A stretch of 64,000 nucleotides of DNA from Shimia_B sp039815465 (GCA_039815465.1 JBCBZG010000006.1:124001-188000), one strand, 5' to 3'. Shown: positions 1 through 9,686, counted from the stretch's first letter. Program-made: numbers and translations. Notes: generated by a model from the letters alone, not told the origin.

Positions 1-466
1 CCTCAGCGGCCTGCCTGGCTTCATTCCGTTCGACTTTGCAAACGAGGCAGAGGCGACACTGGCAGCGCAAGCGCTGATGGACCAGGTTTTCGTGGATGAC
101 CCCTCCGGCGACCTTACGCGCCAGTTCGATTCCGACCCAGGGTTGACCCACTATATCCCACTCGATCTGAATTCTAACGTGCCTCGTGTCCCCACTGGTG
201 ACCCTCAACAGCAATCCGGCAGCCGATCTGAGTGGTACGTGGCCTATGAGGATGTCCCTGGCGGCAACCCCGGCGTCATCTTGGCGGAGAACGTGAACTT
301 CGAGATCCAAGACCGCGTCGTCACTTGGGGCTATTTCGGCGGGGTGGAACACTGGGCCGTCTTCTCCGCAGACACCCCAGCACCAGTCCCGCTCCCCGCG
401 TCCGCCTTGCTCCTCGCGGGTGGTCTTGGGCTGCTGGCCACCCGCCGCAAACGGCGCGCAGCCTAA
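1..466 (+). CDS. VPLPA-CTERM sorting domain protein (5' end outside window)
   Basis: The reading frame is open to the left edge, so the first ATG at 77 is probably internal and the gene is truncated by the window. The C-terminus has the tripartite sorting signal of exosortase substrates: a VPLPAS motif, a hydrophobic helix (ALLLAGGLGLLA) and a basic tail (TRRKRRAA). Family knowledge: such proteins are exported, processed at the inner membrane and released or anchored at the surface. The visible mature part has no recognisable catalytic domain. Two more proteins with this signal are in the window (9760 and 51792). Confidence 0.8.
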   Translation, partial: LSGLPGFIPFDFANEAEATLAAQALMDQVFVDDPSGDLTRQFDSDPGLTHYIPLDLNSNVPRVPTGDPQQQSGSRSEWYVAYEDVPGGNPGVILAENVNFEIQDRVVTWGYFGGVEHWAVFSADTPAPVPLPASALLLAGGLGLLATRRKRRAA

Positions 467-1038
467 ACAGTCGCCGCCGCCCGCGCCTCTTTGCTAATCA
501 GCTCGGGCTTCGCGATGGGCCGGTCGCCCTCAAAGAACGGGTTGCGCTTTGCCGCCCCCGTCACCATCCCCGGCAGCGTCCGCTTGGCAAACCGCCAGCC
601 GAGCTTGGCGAGCCCCCGGTCTTTCATCCCCGTAGGCGGATCGAGCGCCGAGGCCGTAAAGCCCAGCGCGATCTCAGGGCCCAGCGCCCCCACATCCATC
701 GCCGCACCGCCTGCAAAGCCGATGAATGGCACCTTGGGCCGCCCGCCGGTCGCAAACATCGGCGTTGAACAGCACCCAGCATACCAGCGCACCAACCCCT
801 TCGGGCTCAGGCGCAGCGCGCGCAGGTGCTCCTTCCCCTTCACCACCCGCACCCAATCGGGCCGCGTCTGAAAGATCCGGTTGCCACCGTGGTCAAGCAG
901 CATGTCATCGGCCCCCAGATGCCGCGCGAACGCGCGGCAATCCTTGCAGTAGCAGATCAGGTGCGACCCATGCCGGGGCGCGCACCCCGGCATGTCGATT
1001 TCCACCGCGCCGCAGCGACAGGCAAAACCGATGCTCAA
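463..1038 (-). CDS. DUF6151 / GFA-like zinc-binding protein
   Basis: A 191-aa protein with a CRCG motif near residue 8, a CYCKDC cluster near residue 30 and a GCC motif near residue 90. This cysteine pattern matches the zinc sites of the glutathione-dependent formaldehyde-activating (GFA) fold and the DUF6151 family; substrate unknown. It converges on the VPLPA-CTERM gene with a 4-bp overlap of the 3' ends. Its start overlaps the stop of the upstream glutamate dehydrogenase by 4 bp, so the two are probably co-transcribed. Confidence 0.75.
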   Translation of the reverse strand: MSIGFACRCGAVEIDMPGCAPRHGSHLICYCKDCRAFARHLGADDMLLDHGGNRIFQTRPDWVRVVKGKEHLRALRLSPKGLVRWYAGCCSTPMFATGGRPKVPFIGFAGGAAMDVGALGPEIALGFTASALDPPTGMKDRGLAKLGWRFAKRTLPGMVTGAAKRNPFFEGDRPIAKPELISKEARAAATV

Positions 1039-2465
1039 AGCCCCTTGGCCTCATAGGCCTGCGCAACCTTGCCAATCGACACAAGATACGCCGCCGTCCG
1101 CAGATCCGGCACGTCATCGCGTGTGCGCCAAACCTGCGCCATGTCCTGATAGGCCCCCCGCATCGTGTCATCGAGGCCCGAACGCACCAGCTCCAACTCA
1201 CCCGCACCCTTGAGGTATTTCTGCTTGAACCCTGGCGAGAGCGTCCAGTTGATGGAGCTATCGCGCGAAATCCGCTCCAGCTCGTCTACGATCAGCTGGT
1301 GGCGCGTCTCCTCCTGCCGCCGCTGCATCCGGCCGAACCGAATGTGGCTCAGGTTCTTGACCCACTCGAAATAGGACACCGTCACACCGCCCGCATTGGC
1401 ATACATGTCGGGGATGATGACCGTGCCCTTGTCACGCAGGATCTCATCGGCCCCTGCCGTCACCGGGCCATTGGCGGCCTCGATGATGAGCGGCGCTTTG
1501 ATCCGCGCGGCGTTGTCCATATGGATCACACCCTCCAGCGCCGCCGGGATCAGGATGTCGCACTGCGCCTCAAGGAGCTTCGCGCCATCGGCCTCATAGG
1601 CCGCCCCAGGAAAGCCTTTGACCCCCCCGGTTTCGCCAATCCAGTGCCGCAACGCATCGATATCGAGCCCCGCCTCATTCGACACCGCCCCGTCGCGTTC
1701 GATGACGGCGGTGATCTTACACCCGTCCTCGTTTCGCAAAAAGATCGCCGCATGATAGCCCACATTGCCCAGACCCTGCACGACAACGGACTTGCCATCG
1801 AGGGAGCCTGAGAGCCCCGCCGCCTTCACATCCTCTGGGTTCCGAAAGAACTCCTGCAAGGCATATTGAATGCCCCGCCCCGTGGCCTCCGTGCGGCCCT
1901 GAATGCCGCCCGCCTGCACAGGCTTGCCAGTCACACAGGCGCGCCCGTTGATGTCGGTCGTATTCATGCGCTGGTACTGATCGGCCATCCAGGCCATCTC
2001 CCGCTCGCCGGTGCCCATATCGGGTGCAGGCACGTTTTGGGACGGGTTGATGAGGTCGCGCTTGATCAGCTCATAGGCAAAGCGGCGCGTGATGCGCTCC
2101 ATCTCTTCGGCATCCCATTCGCGCGGATCGATACATAATCCGCCCTTAGAGCCCCCATAAGGCGCCTCCACCAGGGCGCACTTATAGGTCATCAGCGCCG
2201 CCAGCGCCTCCACCTCGTCCTGGTTGACGGACATTGCGTAGCGAATGCCGCCCTTCACGGGTTCCATATGCTCGGAATGCACAGCGCGGTAGCCGGTGAA
2301 CGTCTGGATCGTGCCCCGCAGCTTCACGCCAAAGCGCACCGTGTAGGTGGAGTTGCAGACGCGGATTTTCTCCTCGAGCCCGGGCGGCAGGTCCATCAAC
2401 GCGACCGCGCGCGCAAACATCATATCTACACTTTCCCGAAAAGTCGGCTCTCCCGCACGTGCCAT
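1035..2465 (-). CDS. Glutamate dehydrogenase (Glu/Leu/Phe/Val dehydrogenase family)
   Basis: A 476-aa protein that interconverts glutamate with 2-oxoglutarate and ammonia using NAD(P). The catalytic lysine lies in PYGGSKGG (K about 107), the catalytic aspartate in PAPD (about 149), and the Rossmann motif GLGNVG follows in the second half. Length and motif order fit hexameric GDH. Preference for NAD or NADP, and strict exclusion of another amino-acid dehydrogenase, cannot be settled from sequence. It is first of a two-gene leftward unit with the zinc protein. The 273 bp upstream, up to the divergent pilus operon, must hold both promoters. Confidence 0.9.
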   Translation of the reverse strand: MARAGEPTFRESVDMMFARAVALMDLPPGLEEKIRVCNSTYTVRFGVKLRGTIQTFTGYRAVHSEHMEPVKGGIRYAMSVNQDEVEALAALMTYKCALVEAPYGGSKGGLCIDPREWDAEEMERITRRFAYELIKRDLINPSQNVPAPDMGTGEREMAWMADQYQRMNTTDINGRACVTGKPVQAGGIQGRTEATGRGIQYALQEFFRNPEDVKAAGLSGSLDGKSVVVQGLGNVGYHAAIFLRNEDGCKITAVIERDGAVSNEAGLDIDALRHWIGETGGVKGFPGAAYEADGAKLLEAQCDILIPAALEGVIHMDNAARIKAPLIIEAANGPVTAGADEILRDKGTVIIPDMYANAGGVTVSYFEWVKNLSHIRFGRMQRRQEETRHQLIVDELERISRDSSINWTLSPGFKQKYLKGAGELELVRSGLDDTMRGAYQDMAQVWRTRDDVPDLRTAAYLVSIGKVAQAYEAKGL

Positions 2466-2738
2466 TGGCGTGCCCTCTCACCTAGCCAGGCGACGCCGTT
2501 GCCGCCCTGCCCTCGACGTTACTGGAAGCCGCCACAATTTCGACCTTTTTCTTCGCGCAAACACAGGGCTCACACCGCCGCGTGATCCACAGGTGCCCCC
2601 TAATTGCCCTCAACTTGTAACTAAATTCCCCAATTCAGCCCAATTTCAGCCGCGCCGCGGCGCCATATAGGCTCCGATAGACCCAGGCGCGCAGGCAAAC
2701 GCAGGCAGGCCCGGACTGATCGGGGGTAAGAAACAGCG

Positions 2739-4442
2739 GTGTTGAGCAAACATCTGATCCAAAGAGTCAACGAGCGCGCGCAGCGCTTTGCGCAGGATAC
2801 GTCCGGCGCGGCCCTGGTGTTCGGGATCACCATGTTTTTGCTGATCGTCATTGTGGGCGGTCTGGCCGTCGACCTCGCCCGGATGGAAGCGCAGCGCGTC
2901 AAGGTCCAGCAAACGCTCGACCGCGCGGTGCTCGCCGCCGCAGACCTCGATAACGCATCCGATTCCAAAGTCGTGGTGCGCGACTACTTCGCCAAAGCCG
3001 GGCTTTCGAGCGCCCTCGTGGACGTGCAAGCCGCCACGCGGTTCAACGGTAAAACCGTCGTCGCCGAAACAGAGGTCGACATCGCCACGATGTTCCTGCG
3101 CTTGGTGGGGGTTAATTCGCTCAACATCCCAGGCTCCGGCGCGGCCCAGGAACAGGTCTCCGACATCGAAATCTCCCTCGTCGTCGACATCTCTGGCTCC
3201 ATGGACTGGGACAACCACGACGGCACCGAATCCAAGATGGACACGCTCAAAACCGCGGCCGCCACATTCTTTGACGAGGTCGCCGCCGACCAATCCGCCG
3301 ACAAGGGCGTCACGATGGTGTCCATCATCCCCTACAACGCCAGCGTGAATGTGGGCGCAGACCTGCTCGGCCACTTCAACGCCACCGAATGGCACACCGA
3401 CAGCCACTGCGTGCGCTTTTACGATGACGACTTTACCACCCGCGCCATCACGCCCACCCAGCAGATCGAACGGCTGGGACACTTTGCCGATGGCCGCAAT
3501 AACTACAACGACCCTTCCGACAGCCACATCCAGTGCGACATGGATACCGATCACGAGATCTTGGCGTTCGAAACCGACATCCTGGAGATGAAGGCCCATA
3601 TCAACGCGCTCGACCCCGCAGGAGCCACGGCCATCGACAACGGCATGAAATGGGCCGCAGCGCTCCTTGACCCGGCGGTGCAGCCTATCGTCACCCAGAT
3701 GATCACCGACGAAGAGCGCTCCGGCCTGATCGCGGGTTGGCCCACGAATTACGGCACGCCCAACTCGATGAAGGTCGTGGTGCTCATGACGGACGGCGAA
3801 AACACCGTCCAAAGCGACCTGAAAAGCGCCGTCAAATCGACCGACGGCGTGAACCCCGCCATGTCCAACGTCTATTGGTCGCCCAAAAAGGGCAACCGCA
3901 ACTGGTGGAACGGCTGGTATGTCCACTTCCCTAACAATCATAGCTCTGAGGAATGGTACCGCCCGCGGTCGGCCTCCGACACCGACGACGACCAGTGGCG
4001 CAAAGACAGCAAGGTCCCAAACGACCTGATCCGCCAAAGCTACCAGGACCTCTTTCGCCAGTTCTACGTGGAGGACGCCGCCTACTACTTCTACCGCTAC
4101 GCCGATCCCGACGGCTATTGGGGCTGGTGGAGCTGGGTGGGCGACATCCCAAGCGAATTCTACACAATCCGCGACGCCGTGACGGACCATGATGAGGACA
4201 GCGAAATCGACGACCGGCTCAAGGACATCTGCGATGCCATCAAGCAAAAGCCAGTCATCGTGTTTTCCATCGCCTTCGAGGCCGAGGAAAACGGCGAAGA
4301 CGTCATGCGCTACTGCGCCTCAAGCGATGGGCACTACTACGACGTAGAAGGCACCGACCTGAACGCTGCGTTCAAATCCATCGCCAACCAGATCAACCAC
4401 CTGCGCCTGATCTCGCCCGAAGACGCGGATACGACGCAATGA
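2739..4442 (+). CDS. TadG-like pilus assembly protein with VWA domain
   Basis: A 567-aa protein with a GTG start preceded by GGGGGTAAG. The N-terminus is TadE/TadG-like: a short basic segment, then a hydrophobic helix at about residues 24-44. A von Willebrand factor A domain follows with the MIDAS motif DISGS at about 150-154 and a later LMTDGEN segment. Tad systems build Flp adhesive pili; TadG is an inner-membrane or periplasmic accessory. It heads a three-gene unit whose members overlap by 4 bp. The remaining tad/cpa machinery is not here, so this is a detached minor-pilin cluster, common in roseobacters. Confidence 0.85.
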   Translation: MLSKHLIQRVNERAQRFAQDTSGAALVFGITMFLLIVIVGGLAVDLARMEAQRVKVQQTLDRAVLAAADLDNASDSKVVVRDYFAKAGLSSALVDVQAATRFNGKTVVAETEVDIATMFLRLVGVNSLNIPGSGAAQEQVSDIEISLVVDISGSMDWDNHDGTESKMDTLKTAAATFFDEVAADQSADKGVTMVSIIPYNASVNVGADLLGHFNATEWHTDSHCVRFYDDDFTTRAITPTQQIERLGHFADGRNNYNDPSDSHIQCDMDTDHEILAFETDILEMKAHINALDPAGATAIDNGMKWAAALLDPAVQPIVTQMITDEERSGLIAGWPTNYGTPNSMKVVVLMTDGENTVQSDLKSAVKSTDGVNPAMSNVYWSPKKGNRNWWNGWYVHFPNNHSSEEWYRPRSASDTDDDQWRKDSKVPNDLIRQSYQDLFRQFYVEDAAYYFYRYADPDGYWGWWSWVGDIPSEFYTIRDAVTDHDEDSEIDDRLKDICDAIKQKPVIVFSIAFEAEENGEDVMRYCASSDGHYYDVEGTDLNAAFKSIANQINHLRLISPEDADTTQ

Positions 4443-4972
4443 CCCGGCTGCGCGCATTCATAAACCGCTTCAAACGCGACGAGGGCGGCGTGGCGGCCGT
4501 GGATTTCGCCGTGGTCATGCCGCTTTATTTCGTGGTGTTCCTCGCGGCGTTCGAAACCGCGATGGTGATGACGCGGCAAGTCTTTCTCGACCGCGGCGTT
4601 GATATGGCCGTGCGCGTGGTGCGGCTCAATACCTCCAACCCGCCGGACTATGATCAGCTTAAAACCATGATCTGCCAGGCCACCGCCATGATCGAAAATT
4701 GCGACACCGCCCTAAAGCTGGAGATGTTCAGCCAGGACCCCCGCGGCACCATGACCTTCAAATCACGCCCTGATTGCGTGAACCGCGGGCTGGAGGTTCA
4801 GCCGGCCTCGATCTACCAGCCGGGGTTGCAAAACCAGATCATGTTCGTGCGCGCCTGCGTGAAATACGAACCGTTCTTTCCCACCGCGATGATCGGCACG
4901 GCCATCCAGGACGTCTATGGCGAATACGCGCTCGTGGCGATGTCGATGTATGTGGCGGAACCCAACGGATGA
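4439..4972 (+). CDS. TadE-like pseudopilin
   Basis: A 177-aa TadE-family protein. It has a basic N-terminus with acidic DEGG, then a hydrophobic segment beginning AAVDFAVVMPLYFVVFLAAF with the conserved glutamate (FET) of TadE-type prepilin-like helices. ATG overlaps the TGA of the VWA gene (ATGA), implying translational coupling. It has several cysteines in the periplasmic domain. The likely role is minor pilin or assembly factor of a Tad pilus. Confidence 0.85.
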   Translation: MTRLRAFINRFKRDEGGVAAVDFAVVMPLYFVVFLAAFETAMVMTRQVFLDRGVDMAVRVVRLNTSNPPDYDQLKTMICQATAMIENCDTALKLEMFSQDPRGTMTFKSRPDCVNRGLEVQPASIYQPGLQNQIMFVRACVKYEPFFPTAMIGTAIQDVYGEYALVAMSMYVAEPNG

Positions 4973-5556
4973 TCGCAGCCCTGCGCAAATGGGTCCGTCG
5001 CTTTTCACGCGACGAGGATGGCGGCGCCGCGGTCGAAGCGATGCTCGTGCTGCCAATCCTGCTTTGGGCGTTTGTGGCATCCTTCGTGATGTTTGACGCC
5101 TATAAAAAGCAGACCGACGGGCTCAAGGTCAGCTATGCGGTCGCCGACGCGCTCTCGCGCGAGGAAAACGACATCAACCAGACCTTCCTCAATTCCATGC
5201 TCAAGCTTTCGGACTTCATGACGTTTTCGCCTGAAAAGCTGACGCAACGCGTATCTATTGTCTGCTATTCCCCCCAGAATCAAAGCTACACCGTCGCCTG
5301 GTCCCGCAGCACCGGCCCGAAAAAGAGCAGCTACCCCGCCCACACAAACACCTCCATCCACAACGAGCGCGGGCGCCTGCCAGTGATCCCGCTGGGTGAC
5401 CAGCTGATTGTGGTGGAAACCTTCATGCGCTTTACGCCCATCGTCGATATCGGGCTGTCCGACCAGATCTTTGAATACTGGACCTTCACCCGCCCGCGCT
5501 TCACCAATCAGGTGAAATGGCAGGGCCAAAACAGCTGGGTCTGCCCGTCGGCATAA
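4969..5556 (+). CDS. TadE/TadF-like pseudopilin
   Basis: A 195-aa protein beginning MIAALRKWVRRFSRDEDGG. The hydrophobic helix AVEAMLVLPILLWAFVASF carries the conserved Glu near its start. The frame is open further upstream, but this ATG overlaps the previous stop as ATGA, the same coupling as the pair before it, so I start here. It is last in the pilus unit. The 156 bp after it, up to the convergent gene at 5713, shows no convincing terminator. Confidence 0.8.
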   Translation: MIAALRKWVRRFSRDEDGGAAVEAMLVLPILLWAFVASFVMFDAYKKQTDGLKVSYAVADALSREENDINQTFLNSMLKLSDFMTFSPEKLTQRVSIVCYSPQNQSYTVAWSRSTGPKKSSYPAHTNTSIHNERGRLPVIPLGDQLIVVETFMRFTPIVDIGLSDQIFEYWTFTRPRFTNQVKWQGQNSWVCPSA

Positions 5557-5712
5557 AGAAGGCGGGCGGATTCAAGGCCGAAGGCCGCCGCATCGAAGCC
5601 GGAAGGACCGACCTAGCCCAACGCACTTGCCCGACTGCAACGGCGCTATAGCTCACAAGGTACATGTCACAGCTTTTGGCGTTTATGCTGGCGCCATCAC
5701 AATAACGGCCTC

Positions 5713-6213
5713 TTACCCGTCCCGCTCTGCAATCAAAGCTTGGATCATCTCGGCCATGAACTTGCCCGCCCCCGCGCTCGTGACGCCGCCCACGCCAAGG
5801 GACCGCCCAAAGCGCCAGTAAAGCCCCGGCGCGCGCAGGCTCTCCGCAGGTGCCTTGAGCCGCAGCAGAAACCCCTGCGACGGCTTAAACGCGAGGATCC
5901 CGCGCTCCACCTTTGCGATATCGTCAACCGCTGTCAGCACCACACCATCGCTCGACTTCAGCTCCCGCCGCGTCAGGATCAGCCGCGCCTCTGTCACGCT
6001 CCACTGCACCCAACCGCGCCACAGCACAAAAAACGCCAACAGCGCGAGCCCGATCGACATCACAAACTCAGCCTTCGCCAGAACCGCCAGGGCAAACAGC
6101 ATCGCCCCCAACATCGCGCTCATCACACAAGCAAAGATGCGCCGCGGGGCGGAGGCGCCGAGCTCTGCCAAAACCTCGTCAGGGTCAGGCGCTTTGCGGG
6201 ACCGGCGGCTCAC
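5713..6213 (-). CDS. Small membrane protein of unknown function
   Basis: A 166-aa protein with two predicted membrane helices at about residues 27-47 and 50-68 and a cytoplasmic C-terminal domain resembling a PH-like or bacterial photosynthetic-centre-associated fold (WSVTEARLILTRREL). I do not assign a function. Its start overlaps the stop of the upstream dehydrogenase by 4 bp, so the two are probably co-translated. Confidence 0.7.
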   Translation of the reverse strand: MSRRSRKAPDPDEVLAELGASAPRRIFACVMSAMLGAMLFALAVLAKAEFVMSIGLALLAFFVLWRGWVQWSVTEARLILTRRELKSSDGVVLTAVDDIAKVERGILAFKPSQGFLLRLKAPAESLRAPGLYWRFGRSLGVGGVTSAGAGKFMAEMIQALIAERDG

Positions 6214-7163
6214 TGGGCGATGACCACTTCGCCACCGGCCTCCTCGGGCTCATCGTCCACCATCTCCGGCGGGAAGCCCGGCGCGCGGATGTCGAGCCCC
6301 GTGGCGTCCTCCAACCGCTTGATGATGTTGGGCGACAGCTCCCGCGGGCCATAGCGCGCGATCCCATCGTTAAAGATGCGAATGAGCTCCGGGTTGAGCT
6401 CCACCGGCACGCCTGCGCGGTCAGCCACCTCCTGGAACAGCCCGATATCCTTGGCCACCAGGTCCATCGTGAAGGAGATATCGCGCGACCCGTTCAAAAT
6501 CACCTGGCTTTCGGTCTCGTGCACAAACGACGTGCCCGACGAAATCCGGATCGCCTCATAGGCCGTGCCCAAATCCATGCCCGCGCCCTTGGCCACCGTC
6601 AGCGCCTCCGCACAGCTCACCAGATTGGCCGTCGCCAAGTAATTCGTGATGACCTTGAGCACAGAGGCCGAGCCGAGTTCACCCGTATGCAGCACCCGCC
6701 GCCCCATGACCGTCAGTAGCGGCAGGATGCGCTCGAACGTCTCCCGCTCACACCCCGCAAAGATGGAGATATTGCCCGTCGCCGCCCGGTGGCATCCGCC
6801 GGAGACCGGACAGTCAACCGCGGCACCCCCCGCCGCAATGACCTGCGCGCCCAGCCGCTTCACCTCCGCCTCGTCAGTCGTCGACATCTCCATCCAGATC
6901 TTGCCGGGGCCGATCTTGGGTAGCATCTCCTCCATCACAGCCGCCGAGGCCGCGGGGCTCGGCAGGCAGGTGATGACGGCGTCGCAGCTCTCCATCAGCG
7001 CCGCAGCGCTTTGCCCGTCGCGCGCTGTGCCCGGCGTATCTGCCAAAACGCCCGCGACGAGCGAGGCGTCCAGATCGTGGATCGCCACATCCACCCCGTT
7101 GCGGATCAAACTGCGCGACAGCTTGCCGCCCACATTGCCTAAACCGATGAAACCGACCTTCAT
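6210..7163 (-). CDS. NAD(P)-dependent oxidoreductase, 3-hydroxyisobutyrate dehydrogenase family
   Basis: A 317-aa beta-hydroxyacid dehydrogenase. The N-terminal Rossmann motif is GFIGLGNVGG. The substrate-binding segment is DCPVSGG near residue 125. The catalytic-lysine region is SASVLKVITNYLA. The frame extends further upstream, but MKVGFIGLGNVGG is where the family starts. Likely substrates are 3-hydroxyisobutyrate, tartronate semialdehyde or a similar 3-hydroxy acid; sequence alone does not choose. A TetR gene lies 34 bp upstream on the same strand and may control it. Confidence 0.85.
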   Translation of the reverse strand: MKVGFIGLGNVGGKLSRSLIRNGVDVAIHDLDASLVAGVLADTPGTARDGQSAAALMESCDAVITCLPSPAASAAVMEEMLPKIGPGKIWMEMSTTDEAEVKRLGAQVIAAGGAAVDCPVSGGCHRAATGNISIFAGCERETFERILPLLTVMGRRVLHTGELGSASVLKVITNYLATANLVSCAEALTVAKGAGMDLGTAYEAIRISSGTSFVHETESQVILNGSRDISFTMDLVAKDIGLFQEVADRAGVPVELNPELIRIFNDGIARYGPRELSPNIIKRLEDATGLDIRAPGFPPEMVDDEPEEAGGEVVIAQ

Positions 7164-7197
7164 GGCCCTCTCCCCACCTTGCCGAGTCGGGGGCAGG

Positions 7198-7785
7198 CTA
7201 TGCGCCAACCAACGCGCGCGCCATGGCCAAATACTTGGCCTCCACATCCGCCTTGCTCAGCCGCCCCGCGTCGCGAAACCAGTTTGTGACACCGGTGAGC
7301 ATCGCAATCAGCGCCAGCGTGGCGAGCTTTGTGTCCTCCACCCGGAACGCGACCCCCTGCCCGGCCTGCAAAATCGTCTCCAGCCGCGTCTCGTAGCTAT
7401 GCCGCTGCCGCGCGATATGGGCGAAATTGTCGGGCTCAAGCGACCTGAGCTCCATGTAAGAGATAAAGACGAGATCCACCCGCTCCAGGTGGAAGCGGAT
7501 GTGGAACCGCACGAACGCATCCAGCGCCGCCGCAGGGTCCGCGCCCGGCGCTAGGGCTGCATCCGCGGCGGCCAAAAGCTCTTCCATATGGGTGCGCAGC
7601 AGCTCAAAGAGCAGCGTTTGCTTATGCGGCACGTAATTGTAGATCGCGCCCGCCTGCACGCCCACCTCCGCCGCGATCTGACGCATGGAGACCGCCGCGT
7701 AGCCATGGCGCGCAAAAAGCGTCAACGCCGCCTGCTGAATGCGGGGGCCAGTGATGTCGGAATGCGAACCGGTTTTGCGCGCCAT
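7198..7785 (-). CDS. TetR/AcrR family transcriptional regulator
   Basis: A 195-aa protein with the N-terminal TetR helix-turn-helix: an AALTLFARHGY helix, then SMRQIAAEVGVQAGAIYNYV and the K-TLLFELL helix. The C-terminal ligand domain is divergent, as usual. It sits directly upstream of the 3-hydroxyisobutyrate-dehydrogenase-like gene on the same strand and may regulate it; the effector is unknown. Confidence 0.9.
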   Translation of the reverse strand: MARKTGSHSDITGPRIQQAALTLFARHGYAAVSMRQIAAEVGVQAGAIYNYVPHKQTLLFELLRTHMEELLAAADAALAPGADPAAALDAFVRFHIRFHLERVDLVFISYMELRSLEPDNFAHIARQRHSYETRLETILQAGQGVAFRVEDTKLATLALIAMLTGVTNWFRDAGRLSKADVEAKYLAMARALVGA

Positions 7786-7860
7786 CTCCCACGGGTAACT
7801 GAACGGGCGTTCAAATCAAAGCCCTTGGTTTTAGCCAAGTATGCCGCGCGTAAACTCCGC

Positions 7861-7981
7861 CCGGTGGAACACCGGGCAGCCCCCGACTATTACCGGCAGG
7901 GCCGCTTCGCGGTCCCGGGAGGCCTCCCCACGGGAAGGGGCTACAACCCCCACCCAGGGTCGGGGGCTGCCCTCAACACTT
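7861..7981. repeat. GC-rich intergenic repeat, copy A
   Basis: Within the 242-bp gap between the TetR gene and the lipoprotein, this GC-rich stretch contains internal inverted repeats and ends with GGGGGCTGCCCTCAACAC. Very similar endings occur after glpX (11,485-11,570) and after recJ (13,455-13,480), indicating a dispersed intergenic repeat family. Confidence 0.5.
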
Positions 7982-8027
7982 CGGATCGACGTTGCAGATG
8001 TCTTCATACAACCGATAGAATACACCC

Positions 8028-8273
8028 ATGCGCCCTGCCCTCCTCCTCCTCACGTTCCTCGCCCTCACCGCCTGCGGCACAGGGCCAGAGATCCACCGCG
8101 ACCCGGGGCCCGAGGTCCGCGATGCCGACTACATGGCCTTCCTGAACTCCGACGCGCTTGCCGCGCTCGTGGCCGACACGCGCCCCGACACCGCCGCAGA
8201 CGACGCAGCCAACGCCGCCCGCATCGCCGCGCTCAAAGCGCGCGCCGCACGACTTCGCGCCGCCAGCCTCTAG
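8028..8273 (+). CDS. Small putative lipoprotein
   Basis: An 81-aa protein with a lipoprotein signal peptide: hydrophobic LLLLTFLALTAC with the lipobox cysteine at residue 16, followed by G. The mature part is short, acidic then alanine/arginine-rich and helical. No enzymatic motif is visible. It lies 62 bp upstream of hom and may share its promoter. Roseobacter genomes often have such small lipoproteins of unknown role. Confidence 0.65.
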   Translation: MRPALLLLTFLALTACGTGPEIHRDPGPEVRDADYMAFLNSDALAALVADTRPDTAADDAANAARIAALKARAARLRAASL

Positions 8274-8335
8274 GCTCCCCGTTGCACCCCCCGCCCCCGC
8301 GGCCTAAAGGGAACTCAACTACCTCGGAGGTCCCA

Positions 8336-9622
8336 ATGTCCGCACCGCTTCGTATCGCCATCGCAGGTCTCGGCACCGTTGGCGCTGGCGTCATTAAGAT
8401 GATGACCGAACACGGCGCCCTCATCGAGGCCCGCACCGGCAAACGCGTCGAAATCACCGCCGTTTCCGCCCGCACCCGCGCCAAAGACCGCGGCGTGGAC
8501 CTCACCCCCTACGCGTGGGAGGACGACCCCGTCGCGCTCGCCACCCGCGACGATGTCGACGTCTTTGTCGAGCTTATGGGCGGCGCCGACGGCCCCGCGA
8601 AAGCCGCGACCGAGGCCGCACTGGCCGCAGGCAAGGACGTGGTTACGGCGAACAAAGCCATGCTCGCCCTCCACGGCAACGCGCTCGCTACCGCGTCCGA
8701 GGCCGCAGGCCGCGTGCTCCGCTTCGAGGCCGCCGTCGCAGGCGGCATCCCCGTCATCAAAGCCCTCACCGAAGGCCTCGCCGGGAACCGCACCACCCGC
8801 GTCATGGGCGTCATGAACGGCACCTGTAACTACATCCTCACCCGCATGGAAAGCGCGGGCCTCCCCTATGCGGAGGTCTTTGCCGAGGCTGACGCGCTGG
8901 GCTACCTGGAAGCCGACCCAACCCTCGACGTGGGCGGCATCGACGCGGGCCACAAACTCTCGCTCCTCTCGGCCATCGCCTTTGGCACCCAGGTCGATTT
9001 CGACAATGTCGAACTCGAAGGCATCGACCGCATCACGATCGACGACATCCGCCAAGCCGCCGATATGGGCTACAAAATCAAGCTCCTCGGCGTAGCACAA
9101 CTGACCGAGCGCGGGCTCGAACAACGCATGTCGCCCTGCCTCGTGCCCGACACCTCGCCTCTGGGCCAACTCGACGGCGGCACCAACATGGTCGTGCTCG
9201 AAGGCGACTATGTGGGCCAGATCGTGCTCCGCGGCGCGGGCGCGGGTGAAGGGCCAACGGCATCGGCCGTCATGTCCGACATCCTCGACATCGCGCGCGG
9301 CATCCGCGTGTCGACCTTTGGCCAACCGGCGACCACCCTTGTCGAGGCCGCCCCGGCTAAGGCCGTCACGCCCGCCCCCTACTACCTGCGCATGTCGCTC
9401 GTGGACCGCCCCGGGGCGCTGGCAAAAGTGGCCGCGATCTTGGGCGACGCGGGCGTCTCCATCGACCGGATGCGCCAATACGGCCACACCGACGGCACGG
9501 CCCCGGTGCTCATCGTGACCCACAAAACCACCCGCGCACAGATCGACACCGCCCTCGCGGCCTTCGCAGCCACCGACGTCGTCGCGGCCCCGCCCGTGAC
9601 GCTGCGCATCGAGGCCGTTTAA
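8336..9622 (+). CDS. hom: Homoserine dehydrogenase
   Basis: A 428-aa enzyme that reduces aspartate semialdehyde to homoserine, the branch point to threonine and methionine. It has an N-terminal NAD(P)-binding IAGLGTVGAGV motif, a catalytic-domain segment GVMNGTCNYILTRM, and a C-terminal ACT domain (about residues 345-425) for feedback control. The frame is open far upstream, but CGGAGG at 8325-8330 and the family N-terminus place the start at 8336. Confidence 0.95.
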   Translation: MSAPLRIAIAGLGTVGAGVIKMMTEHGALIEARTGKRVEITAVSARTRAKDRGVDLTPYAWEDDPVALATRDDVDVFVELMGGADGPAKAATEAALAAGKDVVTANKAMLALHGNALATASEAAGRVLRFEAAVAGGIPVIKALTEGLAGNRTTRVMGVMNGTCNYILTRMESAGLPYAEVFAEADALGYLEADPTLDVGGIDAGHKLSLLSAIAFGTQVDFDNVELEGIDRITIDDIRQAADMGYKIKLLGVAQLTERGLEQRMSPCLVPDTSPLGQLDGGTNMVVLEGDYVGQIVLRGAGAGEGPTASAVMSDILDIARGIRVSTFGQPATTLVEAAPAKAVTPAPYYLRMSLVDRPGALAKVAAILGDAGVSIDRMRQYGHTDGTAPVLIVTHKTTRAQIDTALAAFAATDVVAAPPVTLRIEAV

Positions 9623-9686
9623 GGCTCCAGGCCCCCAAGAGGCATTGCCACACAGGGTGAACGCGCCTGCGCGCCACCAATAAATT

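Noticed and set aside
4774..4968. Extended start for the third pilus gene
   Set aside because: It would overlap the TadE gene by 200 bp. The ATGA coupling at 4969 and the pilin-type N-terminus fit better.
7841..8335. Extended N-terminus for homoserine dehydrogenase
   Set aside because: The extra 165 codons overlap the small lipoprotein and are low-complexity; the Shine-Dalgarno and family start are at 8336.
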